Positions 1-5,880 of a DNA stretch of 10,240 bases are shown here, piece by piece. Within the stretch, counting starts at the first letter, position 1; each line of letters starts with the position of its first letter. The translations under genes were made by a program, and so were the position numbers. The stretch is from Pseudomonadota bacterium (lineage in GTDB: Bacteria; Pseudomonadota; Gammaproteobacteria; Burkholderiales; Burkholderiaceae): assembly GCA_023441105.1 (NCBI GenBank), contig JAEZQX010000417.1, forward strand, positions 1 through 10,240, in the 5' to 3' direction. The notes beneath the pieces were generated by a model. The model searched no databases, had not been told where the DNA came from, and saw nothing but the letters and a program-made list of their open reading frames with translations.

Positions 1-945
1 ATCCGTGGCCGCGGCCGCCGTGGCGGACGCCTGCACCTCCGGCTCCTGGTCCCGTCGCACGCCGGCGATCAGCGCTTCCTTCAGCTTCTCGAAGGCGACG
101 AAGTCGCCATTGACGAGGCACGACGCCTGCTCGGCCCAGGTCATCGGATCCGCCAGGCCGAAGCGGGAGCCGCCGGACTCGAGGATCCGGGTCAGCTCGC
201 CGAGGGGGGTCTCCGACAGCCGCTCGAACGAACGGATATCGGCATTGCGCAGCAGGTTCGCGATCTTGGGACCGACGCCTTCGATGGCCTGCAGGTCGTC
301 GGCACCCTCGGCCGTCTGGTAGCGGCGCGCCATCAGCGCCTTCATGGCGTCCAGGCCGGCGCGCAACTCGGCTGCCGTGGCAGCCTGGCGGACCAGGTCG
401 CCTTCCTTGTCGTTGAGCTCGTGCTCGCGGGCGAGTATCCGCGCCTCCCAGTTCTGCATCGCCGACTCGCGGTTGGACACGACCGCAGTGCGCCGGCTGA
501 CATCCGCTTCCGCAACCTGTAGCTTCTCGAGCCGCGCGGCGACGTCGGCTTCGCTTGCCTTCAAGGTCTCGTTGCGGGCGCCGATGTCCTTCTCGCGTTC
601 ATTCAGCGTCAGGCCCATGCGGTCGAGATCGGCGCGCCGCTTGTCCATCGCCTGCTCGAGGCGGCTGACCTCCTCGGCCCGCTCGTCGGTGCGCTTGGCC
701 AACGCCAGCAGCTCTGCATCCTTGGCGGCGAGCGTCGTCTGCAAGGCGGACAGCTCCTCGTCGCGCGCGGCCAGCGCCGCCTGCCGCTCGTCGAGCGACG
801 CGGCGCGGGCATCGAGTGCTGCCTGCTGCTCGGCAAGCCGCGCGGCGGCTGCCTTCGCCTCGCGGCGCCAGTAGCGGTAGTCGATGGCCAGCTCGACGAG
901 CCACCCGACCAGGATGCCCAGGATCAACCACCAGAGGCCGCTCAC
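1..945 (-). CDS. Membrane-anchored coiled-coil protein with helix-hairpin-helix domain (3' end cut by window)
   Basis: The frame is open from a GTG start at 945 to the left edge, giving 315 codons with no stop, so the C-terminus is missing. The start is fixed by an in-frame TGA at 984-982 upstream, and a GAGG lies 8 bases before the GTG. Residues 3-20 form a single hydrophobic N-terminal segment (WWLILGILVGWLVELA). Residues about 28-205 are a long charged, Ala/Glu/Arg/Leu-rich helix typical of a coiled coil. Residues about 216-255 match a helix-hairpin-helix fold (DDLQAIEGVGPKIANLL), followed by a conserved-looking RFGLADPMTWAEQA stretch. This resembles the family often named 'flap endonuclease-1-like 5' DNA nuclease' (COG3743); the HhH motif suggests DNA or protein binding, but no nuclease active site is visible. 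The N-terminal anchor would place it on the inner membrane with the coil probably cytoplasmic. The role is unknown, and a link to the oxidase genes is not implied by its sequence. Confidence 0.85.
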   Translation of the reverse strand, partial: MSGLWWLILGILVGWLVELAIDYRYWRREAKAAAARLAEQQAALDARAASLDERQAALAARDEELSALQTTLAAKDAELLALAKRTDERAEEVSRLEQAMDKRRADLDRMGLTLNEREKDIGARNETLKASEADVAARLEKLQVAEADVSRRTAVVSNRESAMQNWEARILAREHELNDKEGDLVRQAATAAELRAGLDAMKALMARRYQTAEGADDLQAIEGVGPKIANLLRNADIRSFERLSETPLGELTRILESGGSRFGLADPMTWAEQASCLVNGDFVAFEKLKEALIAGVRRDQEPEVQASATAAAATD

Positions 946-1228
946 CGGAACTGCCTCGCGTCGCCAGGTATCACCATCGGGTCACCATCATCATGAATTC
1001 ATTCTCAGTGCCTTGCTGTCCCCATCTGGCCACAGCGGCAGAGTGTGCCTCAATTCCGGCGGTGCTTCCACGTGCAATGCACCCCGCGCATGTTCCGGCG
1101 GGATTCTACGGTCCGCAGTGCCTCGCTGCATGCACTTCGGCGGCTTGCGTGACCGGCGGCTTCAGGATCGGCGGCGGCGCGGCGCGCCGGCCGTGCGATC
1201 GCCGCGACAGCCAGCGGCAACCGCTCCC
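946..1228. other. Spacer between SCO1 and the coiled-coil/HhH gene
   Basis: This 283-base gap separates two minus-strand genes. I see no convincing coding frame and no stem with a T-tract that would mark a terminator for SCO1. It does contain a perfect 10-base palindrome ATGAATTCAT (993-1002), an interrupted palindrome GTGCA-A-TGCAC (1072-1082), and two copies of TCACCATC (971-978 and 982-989 on the plus strand) just upstream of the GTG start of the leftward gene. A possible -10 box is listed separately. Confidence 0.5.
1103..1131 (-). promoter_or_regulatory. Possible promoter for the coiled-coil/HhH gene
   Basis: On the minus strand, TAGAAT (1108-1103) matches a sigma70 -10 box in an otherwise very GC-rich spacer. 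No good TTGACA-like -35 is found 16-18 bases upstream; the best-placed hexamer is ATGCAG at 1131-1126. If used, transcription would start about 150 bases before the GTG at 945. This is a weak call based on one hexamer. Confidence 0.27.
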
Positions 1229-1864
1229 TCAGAGCAGCTGCCGCAGGTCCGACACGATCTCCTCGGCCGGCTGCGCATGCCGCACGAACAGGCGTAAGCG
1301 GCCCTCGGTGTCGAGGACGTAGGAGGCGGCGGTATGGTCGACGTTGTAGCTCGACCCGTCGCGGTTCGGCACCTTCTGGTAGAAGACCTTGAACTCGCGC
1401 GCCGCCTTGCTGGTCTCGGTCGGGTCGCCGCGCAGGCCGATGAAGCTGGGATCGAACGCCGGAACGTACTTGGCCAGCGCCTCCGGACTGTCCCGCTCCG
1501 GATCGACGGTCACGAACAGCACCTGCAGCCTGTTGCCGTCGGCGCCGAGTTGCTTCTTCACCTCCGCCGCCTTCAGCAGCGTGGTGGGGCAGACATCCGG
1601 GCAGTGGGTGAAGCCGAAGAAGACCAGCACCAGCTTGCCGCGGAAGTCTTCCAGCGAAACCTTCCGGCCGCTGCCGACATCGGTCAGGCTCAAGGACTTG
1701 CCGTAGTCCGCGCCGGTGATGTCGGTCGACTTGAAGCTCGGCGCGGGATCCTTGCAGCCCGCCAGGAACGAAGCCGACAGCAGCGCCGTGCAAAGCGCCA
1801 GGCCGGCCTTGTTGAACACCCGCCGACGCGGGGCATGGCGGTTCCTTTGTGTTGCTTCCTGCAT
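1229..1864 (-). CDS. SCO1/SenC-family copper chaperone lipoprotein
   Basis: This 211-residue protein is a SCO-type thioredoxin-fold copper chaperone that delivers copper to the CuA site of oxidase subunit II. The N-terminus has a basic region, a hydrophobic stretch and a lipobox (FLAGC, Cys37), so it is probably a lipoprotein facing the periplasm. The copper and redox motif CPDVC is at residues 88-92, with the third ligand His in NVDHTAASY (His177). Other SCO landmarks are FFGFTHCPDVCP and VTVDPERDSPE. The ATG at 1864 overlaps the ctaB stop by one base (TGATG), and no clear Shine-Dalgarno is visible, which suggests translational coupling. The same frame stays open upstream to 3154 across ctaB, but that extension has no relation to SCO proteins and is a shadow. 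It is the last gene of the SURF1-SCO1 operon. Confidence 0.95.
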   Translation of the reverse strand: MQEATQRNRHAPRRRVFNKAGLALCTALLSASFLAGCKDPAPSFKSTDITGADYGKSLSLTDVGSGRKVSLEDFRGKLVLVFFGFTHCPDVCPTTLLKAAEVKKQLGADGNRLQVLFVTVDPERDSPEALAKYVPAFDPSFIGLRGDPTETSKAAREFKVFYQKVPNRDGSSYNVDHTAASYVLDTEGRLRLFVRHAQPAEEIVSDLRQLL

Positions 1865-2754
1865 CAGAGATAGTGGTCGATCAGCAAGGCGCCGAAGAGC
1901 AATGCGAGGTAGAGGACGGAATAGCTGAACGTCTTGCGGGCCAGCGCGTCGCTGTAGCTGCGCCACAACTGCCAGGCGTACCTGATGAATAACGCGCCAA
2001 GCGCCAGTGCGCTGACCAGATAGAGGACGCCGCTCATGCCGATCAGGTACGGCAGCAGCGTCACCACCACCAGCATGATGGTGTAGAGCAGCATGGTGAG
2101 GCGGGTGAAATCCGAGCCGTGGGTCACCGGCAGCATCGGCAGGCCCGAACGGCGGTAGTCCTCGACGCGATAGAGCGCGAGCGCCCAGAAATGCGGCGGC
2201 GTCCAGACGAAGATGATCAGGAACAGGACCAGCGCCGGCGCGGTGACGTCGTTGGTGACCGCCGCCCAGCCGAGGACCGGCGGCATGGCGCCGGACGCCC
2301 CGCCGATCACGATGTTCTGCGGCGTGCGCGGCTTGAGCAGGACGGTGTAGACGAGGGCGTAGGCGACGAAGGTGGCGATGGTGAGCCACATCGTCAGCGG
2401 ATTGACGAACAGGTAGAGCAGCATCGACCCGGTCCCGCCCAGGACCGTCGCGAATGCCAGCGCCGCCGGAATACCGATCTGGCCGCGCGCCGAGATGCGA
2501 TGCGCCGTGCGCCGCATCTGCGCGTCGATGTGGCGCTCGATCAGGCAGTTCAGCACGAAGCCGGCGGCGGCGAGCAGCGTGATGCCGGCGGTGCCCGCGA
2601 TCAGGACGTTCCAGGGGACCATGCCGTCGGTGGCCAGGAACATGCCGATGATGGCGCAGAACGTCGACAGCATCACCACCCGGGGCTTGGTCAGCTGGTA
2701 GTACTGCCGCGCGACCTGGAGGATCGGCCGATGGGAGGCTTGGGAGATGTCCAC
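1864..2754 (-). CDS. ctaB: Heme O synthase (protoheme IX farnesyltransferase)
   Basis: This 296-residue UbiA-family polytopic membrane enzyme transfers a farnesyl group to heme B to make heme O, the precursor of heme A. The prenyl-diphosphate/Mg2+ motif is at residues about 69-77 (NCLIERHID), with the usual first Asp replaced by Glu as in many CtaB proteins. The second conserved loop is [15 protein letters not shown], and [11 protein letters not shown] near the N-terminus is a family signature. Several hydrophobic helices follow along the full length, which is usual for the family. The start is GTG at 2754, three bases after the ctaA stop; there is no ATG nearby and only weak ribosome-binding sequence, so coupled translation from ctaA is likely. 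Its product is the substrate for the ctaA enzyme encoded directly upstream. Confidence 0.96.
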   Translation of the reverse strand: MDISQASHRPILQVARQYYQLTKPRVVMLSTFCAIIGMFLATDGMVPWNVLIAGTAGITLLAAAGFVLNCLIERHIDAQMRRTAHRISARGQIGIPAALAFATVLGGTGSMLLYLFVNPLTMWLTIATFVAYALVYTVLLKPRTPQNIVIGGASGAMPPVLGWAAVTNDVTAPALVLFLIIFVWTPPHFWALALYRVEDYRRSGLPMLPVTHGSDFTRLTMLLYTIMLVVVTLLPYLIGMSGVLYLVSALALGALFIRYAWQLWRSYSDALARKTFSYSVLYLALLFGALLIDHYL

Positions 2755-2757
2755 GTG

Positions 2758-3831
2758 TCAGGCGCCAGGAGGCTCGATGGGCAGGCGTCTGCCCGCGCCA
2801 ACCCGGAAGTTTAACATGAGCAACCCTCCCATCAGGGCCGTCGCCCCGCCGGTGTGCAGCACCGCAGCGGCCATCGGCCAGTCGAGGAAGATGTTGGTCA
2901 GCCCGGTGACGACCTGCGCCAGCAGCACCAGCAGCAGCCACCAGCCGATCCGTTCCAGGCCTGCCAGCCGGCGCGCGCGCCATGCCAGCAGGCCGACCAC
3001 CAGCAGCACGACATACGCCATGAGGCGGTGTGCATAATGAATTGCGGTCAGGGCCGGGAACGGTAATCCTGCACCATCGGCGGTCATGCCCAGCGGCCGC
3101 CAGACCTCGAAGCCGGCGGCGATGTCCATGTCCGGCCACCACGAGCCCTGGCAAGTCGGGAAATCGCGGCAGGCGAGCGTGGCGTAATTACTGCTTACCC
3201 ACCCGCCCAGCGCGATCTGCAGGAAGATCAGCGCCAGCGCGGCGATCGCGTACGGCCGCAGCCGCCCCGCCTCGGCCGCGACCGGCGGGTGCCGGGCGAT
3301 GCGGTTCTGCTGCATCAGCAGCAGGGCGAACAGGATCATTCCGCCCAGCAGGTGCGCCGTCACCACCGCCGGCTGCAGCCGCAAGGTCACCGTCCACATG
3401 CCGAACATCCCTTGCAGGATGACCCAGGCGAGCGTGAACACGGCGAGCGGGAACGAGGGAGCGCGCGGCTCGCCGCGATGGCGCCAGGCCAGCCACGCCA
3501 GCCCGATGATCAGCAGCCCCAGCGCGCTCGCCACGTAGCGATGCAGCATCTCGATCCAGGCCTTGAAGACCGTCACCGGCCCGTGCGGCCGTGCCAGCGC
3601 TTCCGCCTCGATGTGATGCATCGCGCCGAAAGGGGTGACCTTGCCGTAGCAGCCAGGCCAGTCGGGGCAGCCGAGGCCGGCGTCGCTGATGCGCACGAAG
3701 GCACCGAACATGATCAGGTCGAAGGTGATGAACAGCGCGAACGCCAGCGGCGCGGCAAACGACCTGAGGCTGCGCCGCCGCATCGACGGAATGAAGACGG
3801 CGGACTCGGCGTCGGTGGAGGTACTAGCCAA
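2758..3831 (-). CDS. ctaA: Heme A synthase (COX15/CtaA family)
   Basis: This membrane enzyme oxidises the C8 methyl of heme O to a formyl group, giving heme A for the oxidase. The 357-residue frame shows two similar halves. Candidate heme ligands are His97 in EMLHRYVAS (the ExxH motif), His160 in VVTAHLLGG, His268 in YAHRLMAY and His326 in AVLHTGG. Cysteine pairs C55/C61 (CPDWPGC) and C221/C227 (CRDFPTC) sit in the outer loops of each half. Hydrophobic helices alternate with these loops. The longest start is TTG at 3831, which overlaps the upstream gene by 8 bases and has CAAGG about 9 bases before it. An ATG at 3783, giving MRRRSLRSFAAPLAF, is a good alternative because the first 16 residues carry no family signal. 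It sits between the SCO-like gene and ctaB. Confidence 0.94.
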   Translation of the reverse strand: MASTSTDAESAVFIPSMRRRSLRSFAAPLAFALFITFDLIMFGAFVRISDAGLGCPDWPGCYGKVTPFGAMHHIEAEALARPHGPVTVFKAWIEMLHRYVASALGLLIIGLAWLAWRHRGEPRAPSFPLAVFTLAWVILQGMFGMWTVTLRLQPAVVTAHLLGGMILFALLLMQQNRIARHPPVAAEAGRLRPYAIAALALIFLQIALGGWVSSNYATLACRDFPTCQGSWWPDMDIAAGFEVWRPLGMTADGAGLPFPALTAIHYAHRLMAYVVLLVVGLLAWRARRLAGLERIGWWLLLVLLAQVVTGLTNIFLDWPMAAAVLHTGGATALMGGLLMLNFRVGAGRRLPIEPPGA

Positions 3832-4528
3832 TTCGGGATGCCTTGAGAAGTTTCTGCAGGTCCTTGCGGGTCCGGGCTGGATCGGGATCCTTGGGGAAAC
3901 GCATCATCAGGTTGTGCAGCGGGTCGATGAGATAGATGTGGTCGGCCGCCGTCGTCGACGACTCCACCGGCAGCAGCTCGCCCAACGCTTGCGGCGCGAC
4001 CCGCAGCACGGCCATGCCCGGATGGGCCTGGTCCACCGCCGCCGGCAGCGGCGTGGCATCGGTCAGCAACAACACCTGCTGCACCCGCTCCCGATCCTTG
4101 CCGAGCGATGCGTGGGTCTGGCGCACGAAGAACAGCTTCTCGGCGCAGGCCCGCTCGCAAGCCCCCGCGTCGACGGCCAGCAGGATCCACTTGCCCTTGA
4201 ACGCCGCCAGCCCGTCGCGAGCCAGCGCTTCGCCGGCGATGGCATCCGGCGCGCGCACCAGCGTCGTCGGCAACGCCGGCAGCGGGCGCTGCGGCTCGAC
4301 CAGCATGCCGTAATTGGTGCGGTCCGACGGCGGAAACACGTAGTACGCCAAATACGACGCCACCACCGGCGCGACGCAGACCAGGATCAGCAGGTAGAGC
4401 TTCCAGCTCGAGCGGCGCGGCCCGGCCGGCCCGGTGGCAACGGCCGCGCGGCCCGCCGCGTTTGCCAGGTCAGCCGGATTCGCTTCGTCCGCCGCGTTCA
4501 AGTTGTCATTCGTCCGTTCGAGGGTCAT
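3824..4528 (-). CDS. Uncharacterised single-TM protein with SCO-like CxxxC domain, cox operon
   Basis: This 234-residue protein has a polar Ala/Asn-rich N-terminus, one membrane helix at residues about 43-64 (YLLILVCVAPVVASYLAYYV), and a C-terminal domain of about 170 residues outside the membrane. The domain reads like a degenerate thioredoxin/SCO fold: a strand KWILLAVD, then C124-E-R-A-C128 (the CxxxC spacing of SCO proteins), VLLLTDATP, and DHIYLIDPLHNLMMRFP near the end. A His (197) lies close to, but not exactly at, the SCO ligand position. It overlaps SURF1 by 23 bases, has AGGA 9 bases before its ATG, and overlaps the ctaA start. Proteins of this kind are recurrent in betaproteobacterial cox operons and are annotated variously as hypothetical or oxidase-associated. 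A role in copper or thiol handling during oxidase assembly is inference. Confidence 0.88.
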   Translation of the reverse strand: MTLERTNDNLNAADEANPADLANAAGRAAVATGPAGPRRSSWKLYLLILVCVAPVVASYLAYYVFPPSDRTNYGMLVEPQRPLPALPTTLVRAPDAIAGEALARDGLAAFKGKWILLAVDAGACERACAEKLFFVRQTHASLGKDRERVQQVLLLTDATPLPAAVDQAHPGMAVLRVAPQALGELLPVESSTTAADHIYLIDPLHNLMMRFPKDPDPARTRKDLQKLLKASRIG

Positions 4529-5318
4529 CGATCTTCGTCCTGTGCCGCCGCAGCAGGATCAACCAGGTCACGATCGCGGCGGCGGTCAGCGCGAACCATT
4601 GGAAGGCGTAGCCGAAATGCCGATCCACCGACACACCGGGCTGGTTCCAGTCCCTCGCCAGCGCGTCCCGGTAGGCGGGCTCGACCGTCTGGCGCAGGAT
4701 CACCGGATAGAGCGGCAGGTCCGCCCACTGCGAAAACCTGTCGTACTCGAAATGCTGCCAGAGCCGATCCTGCGGCCCGGGCGGCGGCTCCTTGCCGAGC
4801 ATCATCGGCTGCGGCAGGCTGGCGACCGCCTCGCCCGCCACCGTCACCACCCCCGGCGGCGTCACCAGCGGCGGCAACCGCGCGCGGTCGTAGGGATCGC
4901 GGCGGATCCAGCCCCGCAGCACCAGCAGGTAACTGTCCCTGCCGAGCAACTTCATCGGCGTCAGCACATGGAAGCCGGCAATGCCCTCGCGCGTGCGGTT
5001 GTCGAGAAACACCGTGCGCTCGGCAACGAAGACCCCGCTCGCCTGCACGCCTTTGCCGTCGACCTCGGCCGGCGCAGGCAGCGGCGGCTGCGCCGCAGGA
5101 GGCGGTAGCACCGCGCCCTCGTTTTCTGCCGCCGGTTCCCCCGCCGCACTCAGGGGCAGCGCCGGCGCGGCGGCCGCCGCGTCCCGCGCCGACTGCAGCT
5201 GCGCCTTCTCTTCGGCGCGCCGCAATTGCCAGAACCCGAGGCTCAAGCCGAGGATCACCACGGCCAGCACCGCGACACTCGCGGCGCCGATGCTGCCGCG
5301 GCCGTAAAATGACTGCAT
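4506..5318 (-). CDS. SURF1-family cytochrome oxidase assembly protein
   Basis: This 270-residue inner-membrane protein of the SURF1/Shy1 family helps heme a insertion into oxidase subunit I. It has the expected two-helix layout: an N-terminal helix at about 9-29 ending in GFWQLRRAEEK and a C-terminal helix at about 237-256. In between are the family motifs ERTVFLDNR (100-108), GFHVLTP, YLLVLRGWI and, before the last helix, DRHFGYAFQWFALT. Residues about 47-86 are an Ala/Pro-rich low-complexity stretch that looks like an insertion compared with typical SURF1 proteins. The ATG at 5318 has no strong Shine-Dalgarno. It is the first gene of the assembly operon, transcribed away from the DUF2909 gene, and its end overlaps the next gene by 23 bases. 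Confidence 0.95.
   Translation of the reverse strand: MQSFYGRGSIGAASVAVLAVVILGLSLGFWQLRRAEEKAQLQSARDAAAAAPALPLSAAGEPAAENEGAVLPPPAAQPPLPAPAEVDGKGVQASGVFVAERTVFLDNRTREGIAGFHVLTPMKLLGRDSYLLVLRGWIRRDPYDRARLPPLVTPPGVVTVAGEAVASLPQPMMLGKEPPPGPQDRLWQHFEYDRFSQWADLPLYPVILRQTVEPAYRDALARDWNQPGVSVDRHFGYAFQWFALTAAAIVTWLILLRRHRTKIDDPRTDE
5305..5310 (+). promoter_or_regulatory. Possible -10 box for the DUF2909 gene
   Basis: TAAAAT on the plus strand stands out in GC-rich sequence and is a common -10 form in betaproteobacteria. It lies inside the first codons of SURF1, read on the opposite strand. No good -35 box is seen 17 bases upstream. A transcript starting near 5317 would leave about 35 bases before the GTG at 5352 but only about 8 before the ATG at 5325, which mildly favours the GTG start. 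Confidence 0.3.
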
Positions 5319-5351
5319 CAGGCGATGGCGGAACCCGGGAGCGTCGGCGCG

Positions 5352-5561
5352 GTGAAATTGGTGATCGTCATGGTCTTCATCATGATATTCGGCAGCCTTG
5401 CCGGCGCCGGCTATTTCATCGTCCGCGACCGGGGCAGGTCACGCAACACGGCCTGGGCCCTGACCGCCCGGGTCGGCCTGTCGGTCGCCCTCTTCCTCTT
5501 CATCTGGTTCGCCCACTGGATGGGCTGGATCCAGAGCACCGGCCTGCCGGTGGGCCGCTAG
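5352..5561 (+). CDS. DUF2909 twin-transmembrane protein
   Basis: This is a small, very hydrophobic protein of 69 residues from the GTG start. It has two membrane helices (VIVMVFIMIFGSLAGAGYFIV and LSVALFLFIWFAHWMGWI) joined by a basic loop RDRGRSRNTAWALTARVG, which matches the DUF2909 family found beside cox genes in betaproteobacteria. GTG at 5352 is preferred because family members begin MKL- directly before the first helix, and GGGAG lies 10 bases upstream. An in-frame ATG at 5325 would add nine non-hydrophobic residues, has poor ribosome-binding sequence, and would leave only 6 bases to the SURF1 start. It is the only plus-strand gene in the window. Its function is unknown; small oxidase-associated subunit or assembly helper is a guess from location. 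Confidence 0.85.
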   Translation: MKLVIVMVFIMIFGSLAGAGYFIVRDRGRSRNTAWALTARVGLSVALFLFIWFAHWMGWIQSTGLPVGR

Positions 5562-5572
5562 CCGGAGACGGA

Positions 5573-5588
5573 ACCGGCCAAGGCCGGT
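5573..5588 (+). terminator. Stem-loop after DUF2909, possible transcript end
   Basis: A perfect 7-base-pair inverted repeat, ACCGGCC-AA-GGCCGGT, begins 12 bases after the DUF2909 stop. There is no T-tract after it, so it is not a classical Rho-independent terminator, and the two-base loop would need to open by a pair. It could protect the 3' end or pause polymerase. A second perfect 7-bp repeat, CACCGGC-CT-GCCGGTG, lies inside the last codons of DUF2909 (5537-5552). Confidence 0.35.
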
Positions 5589-5639
5589 ACCAGGCGAACC
5601 GCCCGGGATCGATGGTCCTGGCGCGAGACCGTCACATTG

Positions 5640-5665
5640 AAAAGAAAAGGCCGCTCACGCGGCCA
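5640..5665 (-). terminator. Rho-independent terminator of the coxB-ctaE operon
   Basis: Read on the minus strand, a GC-rich stem GGCCGC-GTGA-GCGGCC (5665-5650) is followed directly by TTTTCTTTTT (5649-5640), the classical intrinsic terminator form. It sits about 205 bases after the ctaE stop and points the right way to end the structural-gene transcript. If efficient, it separates that transcript from the SURF1-SCO1 operon, which would then need its own promoter between about 5319 and 5640. Confidence 0.8.
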
Positions 5666-5767
5666 TTCGGCTCAGTAGGTGACCCGGCCCCTTCGTCTCC
5701 GGCAGCGGGTGCCACTCAGCCAAACCCAGCCTCAACCGCCGCAACCCTCACCGCCCCACACCCAGCA

Positions 5768-5880
5768 GCCGCCGAGGGGCGGGCTTTGCCCGGCCTCTGG
5801 CGGCGCCCCCCTTGTCGATGCGCGCAGCGCGTCGATAAGGGGGGTAGGGCCGCAGGCCCATTGGGGGGGTTCAAACCCAA
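5768..5880. repeat. Cluster of four hairpins at the 3' end of ctaE
   Basis: Four inverted repeats are packed end to end. (1) 5768-5804: outer arms GCCGCC/GGCGGC and GAGG/CCTC around an inner CGGGC-TTT-GCCCG. (2) 5806-5844: an 18-bp stem with a 3-base loop. (3) 5847-5859: GGGCC-GCA-GGCCC. (4) 5867-5878: GGGTT-CA-AACCC, which contains the ctaE stop codon. Hairpins 2 and 3 share the loop GCA. None has a T-tract. The dense, modular layout looks like a dispersed intergenic element of the REP or BIME kind, or a structured 3' UTR. That family assignment is inference because only one copy is in the window. Confidence 0.75.
5806..5844. repeat. 18-bp near-perfect inverted repeat with GCA loop
   Basis: The left arm (5806-5823, CCCCCCTTGTCGATGCGC) pairs with the right arm (5827-5844, GCGCGTCGATAAGGGGGG) across a GCA loop. 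The only two non-Watson-Crick positions (5814 with 5836, and 5819 with 5831) become G-U pairs in RNA transcribed from the plus strand, but A-C mismatches on the minus strand. That is notable because the ctaE transcript is the minus strand, where the stem would be interrupted twice. Confidence 0.85.

Larger units (their letters stand above)
5562..5870. other. Convergent spacer between DUF2909 and ctaE: terminator and hairpin cluster
   Basis: This 309-base spacer lies between the ends of two converging genes. I see no credible coding sequence in it. From left to right it holds a short stem-loop just after DUF2909 (5573-5588), a minus-strand Rho-independent terminator (5640-5665), a strongly strand-biased C-rich stretch (about 5716-5770, G-rich on the minus strand) and a cluster of nested inverted repeats running up to and over the ctaE stop codon (5768-5880). 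Each is listed separately. Confidence 0.8.

Noticed and set aside
1141..1210. GC-rich inverted repeats after SCO1 considered as a terminator
   Set aside because: The pairing is short and ambiguous in GGC/GCC-rich sequence and there is no T-tract on the transcript strand.
1693..1836. An ATG at 1836 on the minus strand with a good AAAGGA before it, inside the start of SCO1
   Set aside because: It is out of frame with SCO1 and opens only a short Arg-rich frame that stops soon. No homology or conservation can be seen, so it is treated as chance, though it could capture ribosomes.
1229..3154. A 641-codon minus-strand frame that could be read as a fusion ending in SCO1
   Set aside because: Only the last 211 codons look like a SCO protein. 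The rest overlaps ctaB and part of ctaA in another frame and has Arg/Pro/Gly-rich noise. SCO1 has its own ATG at the ctaB stop and its own lipobox.
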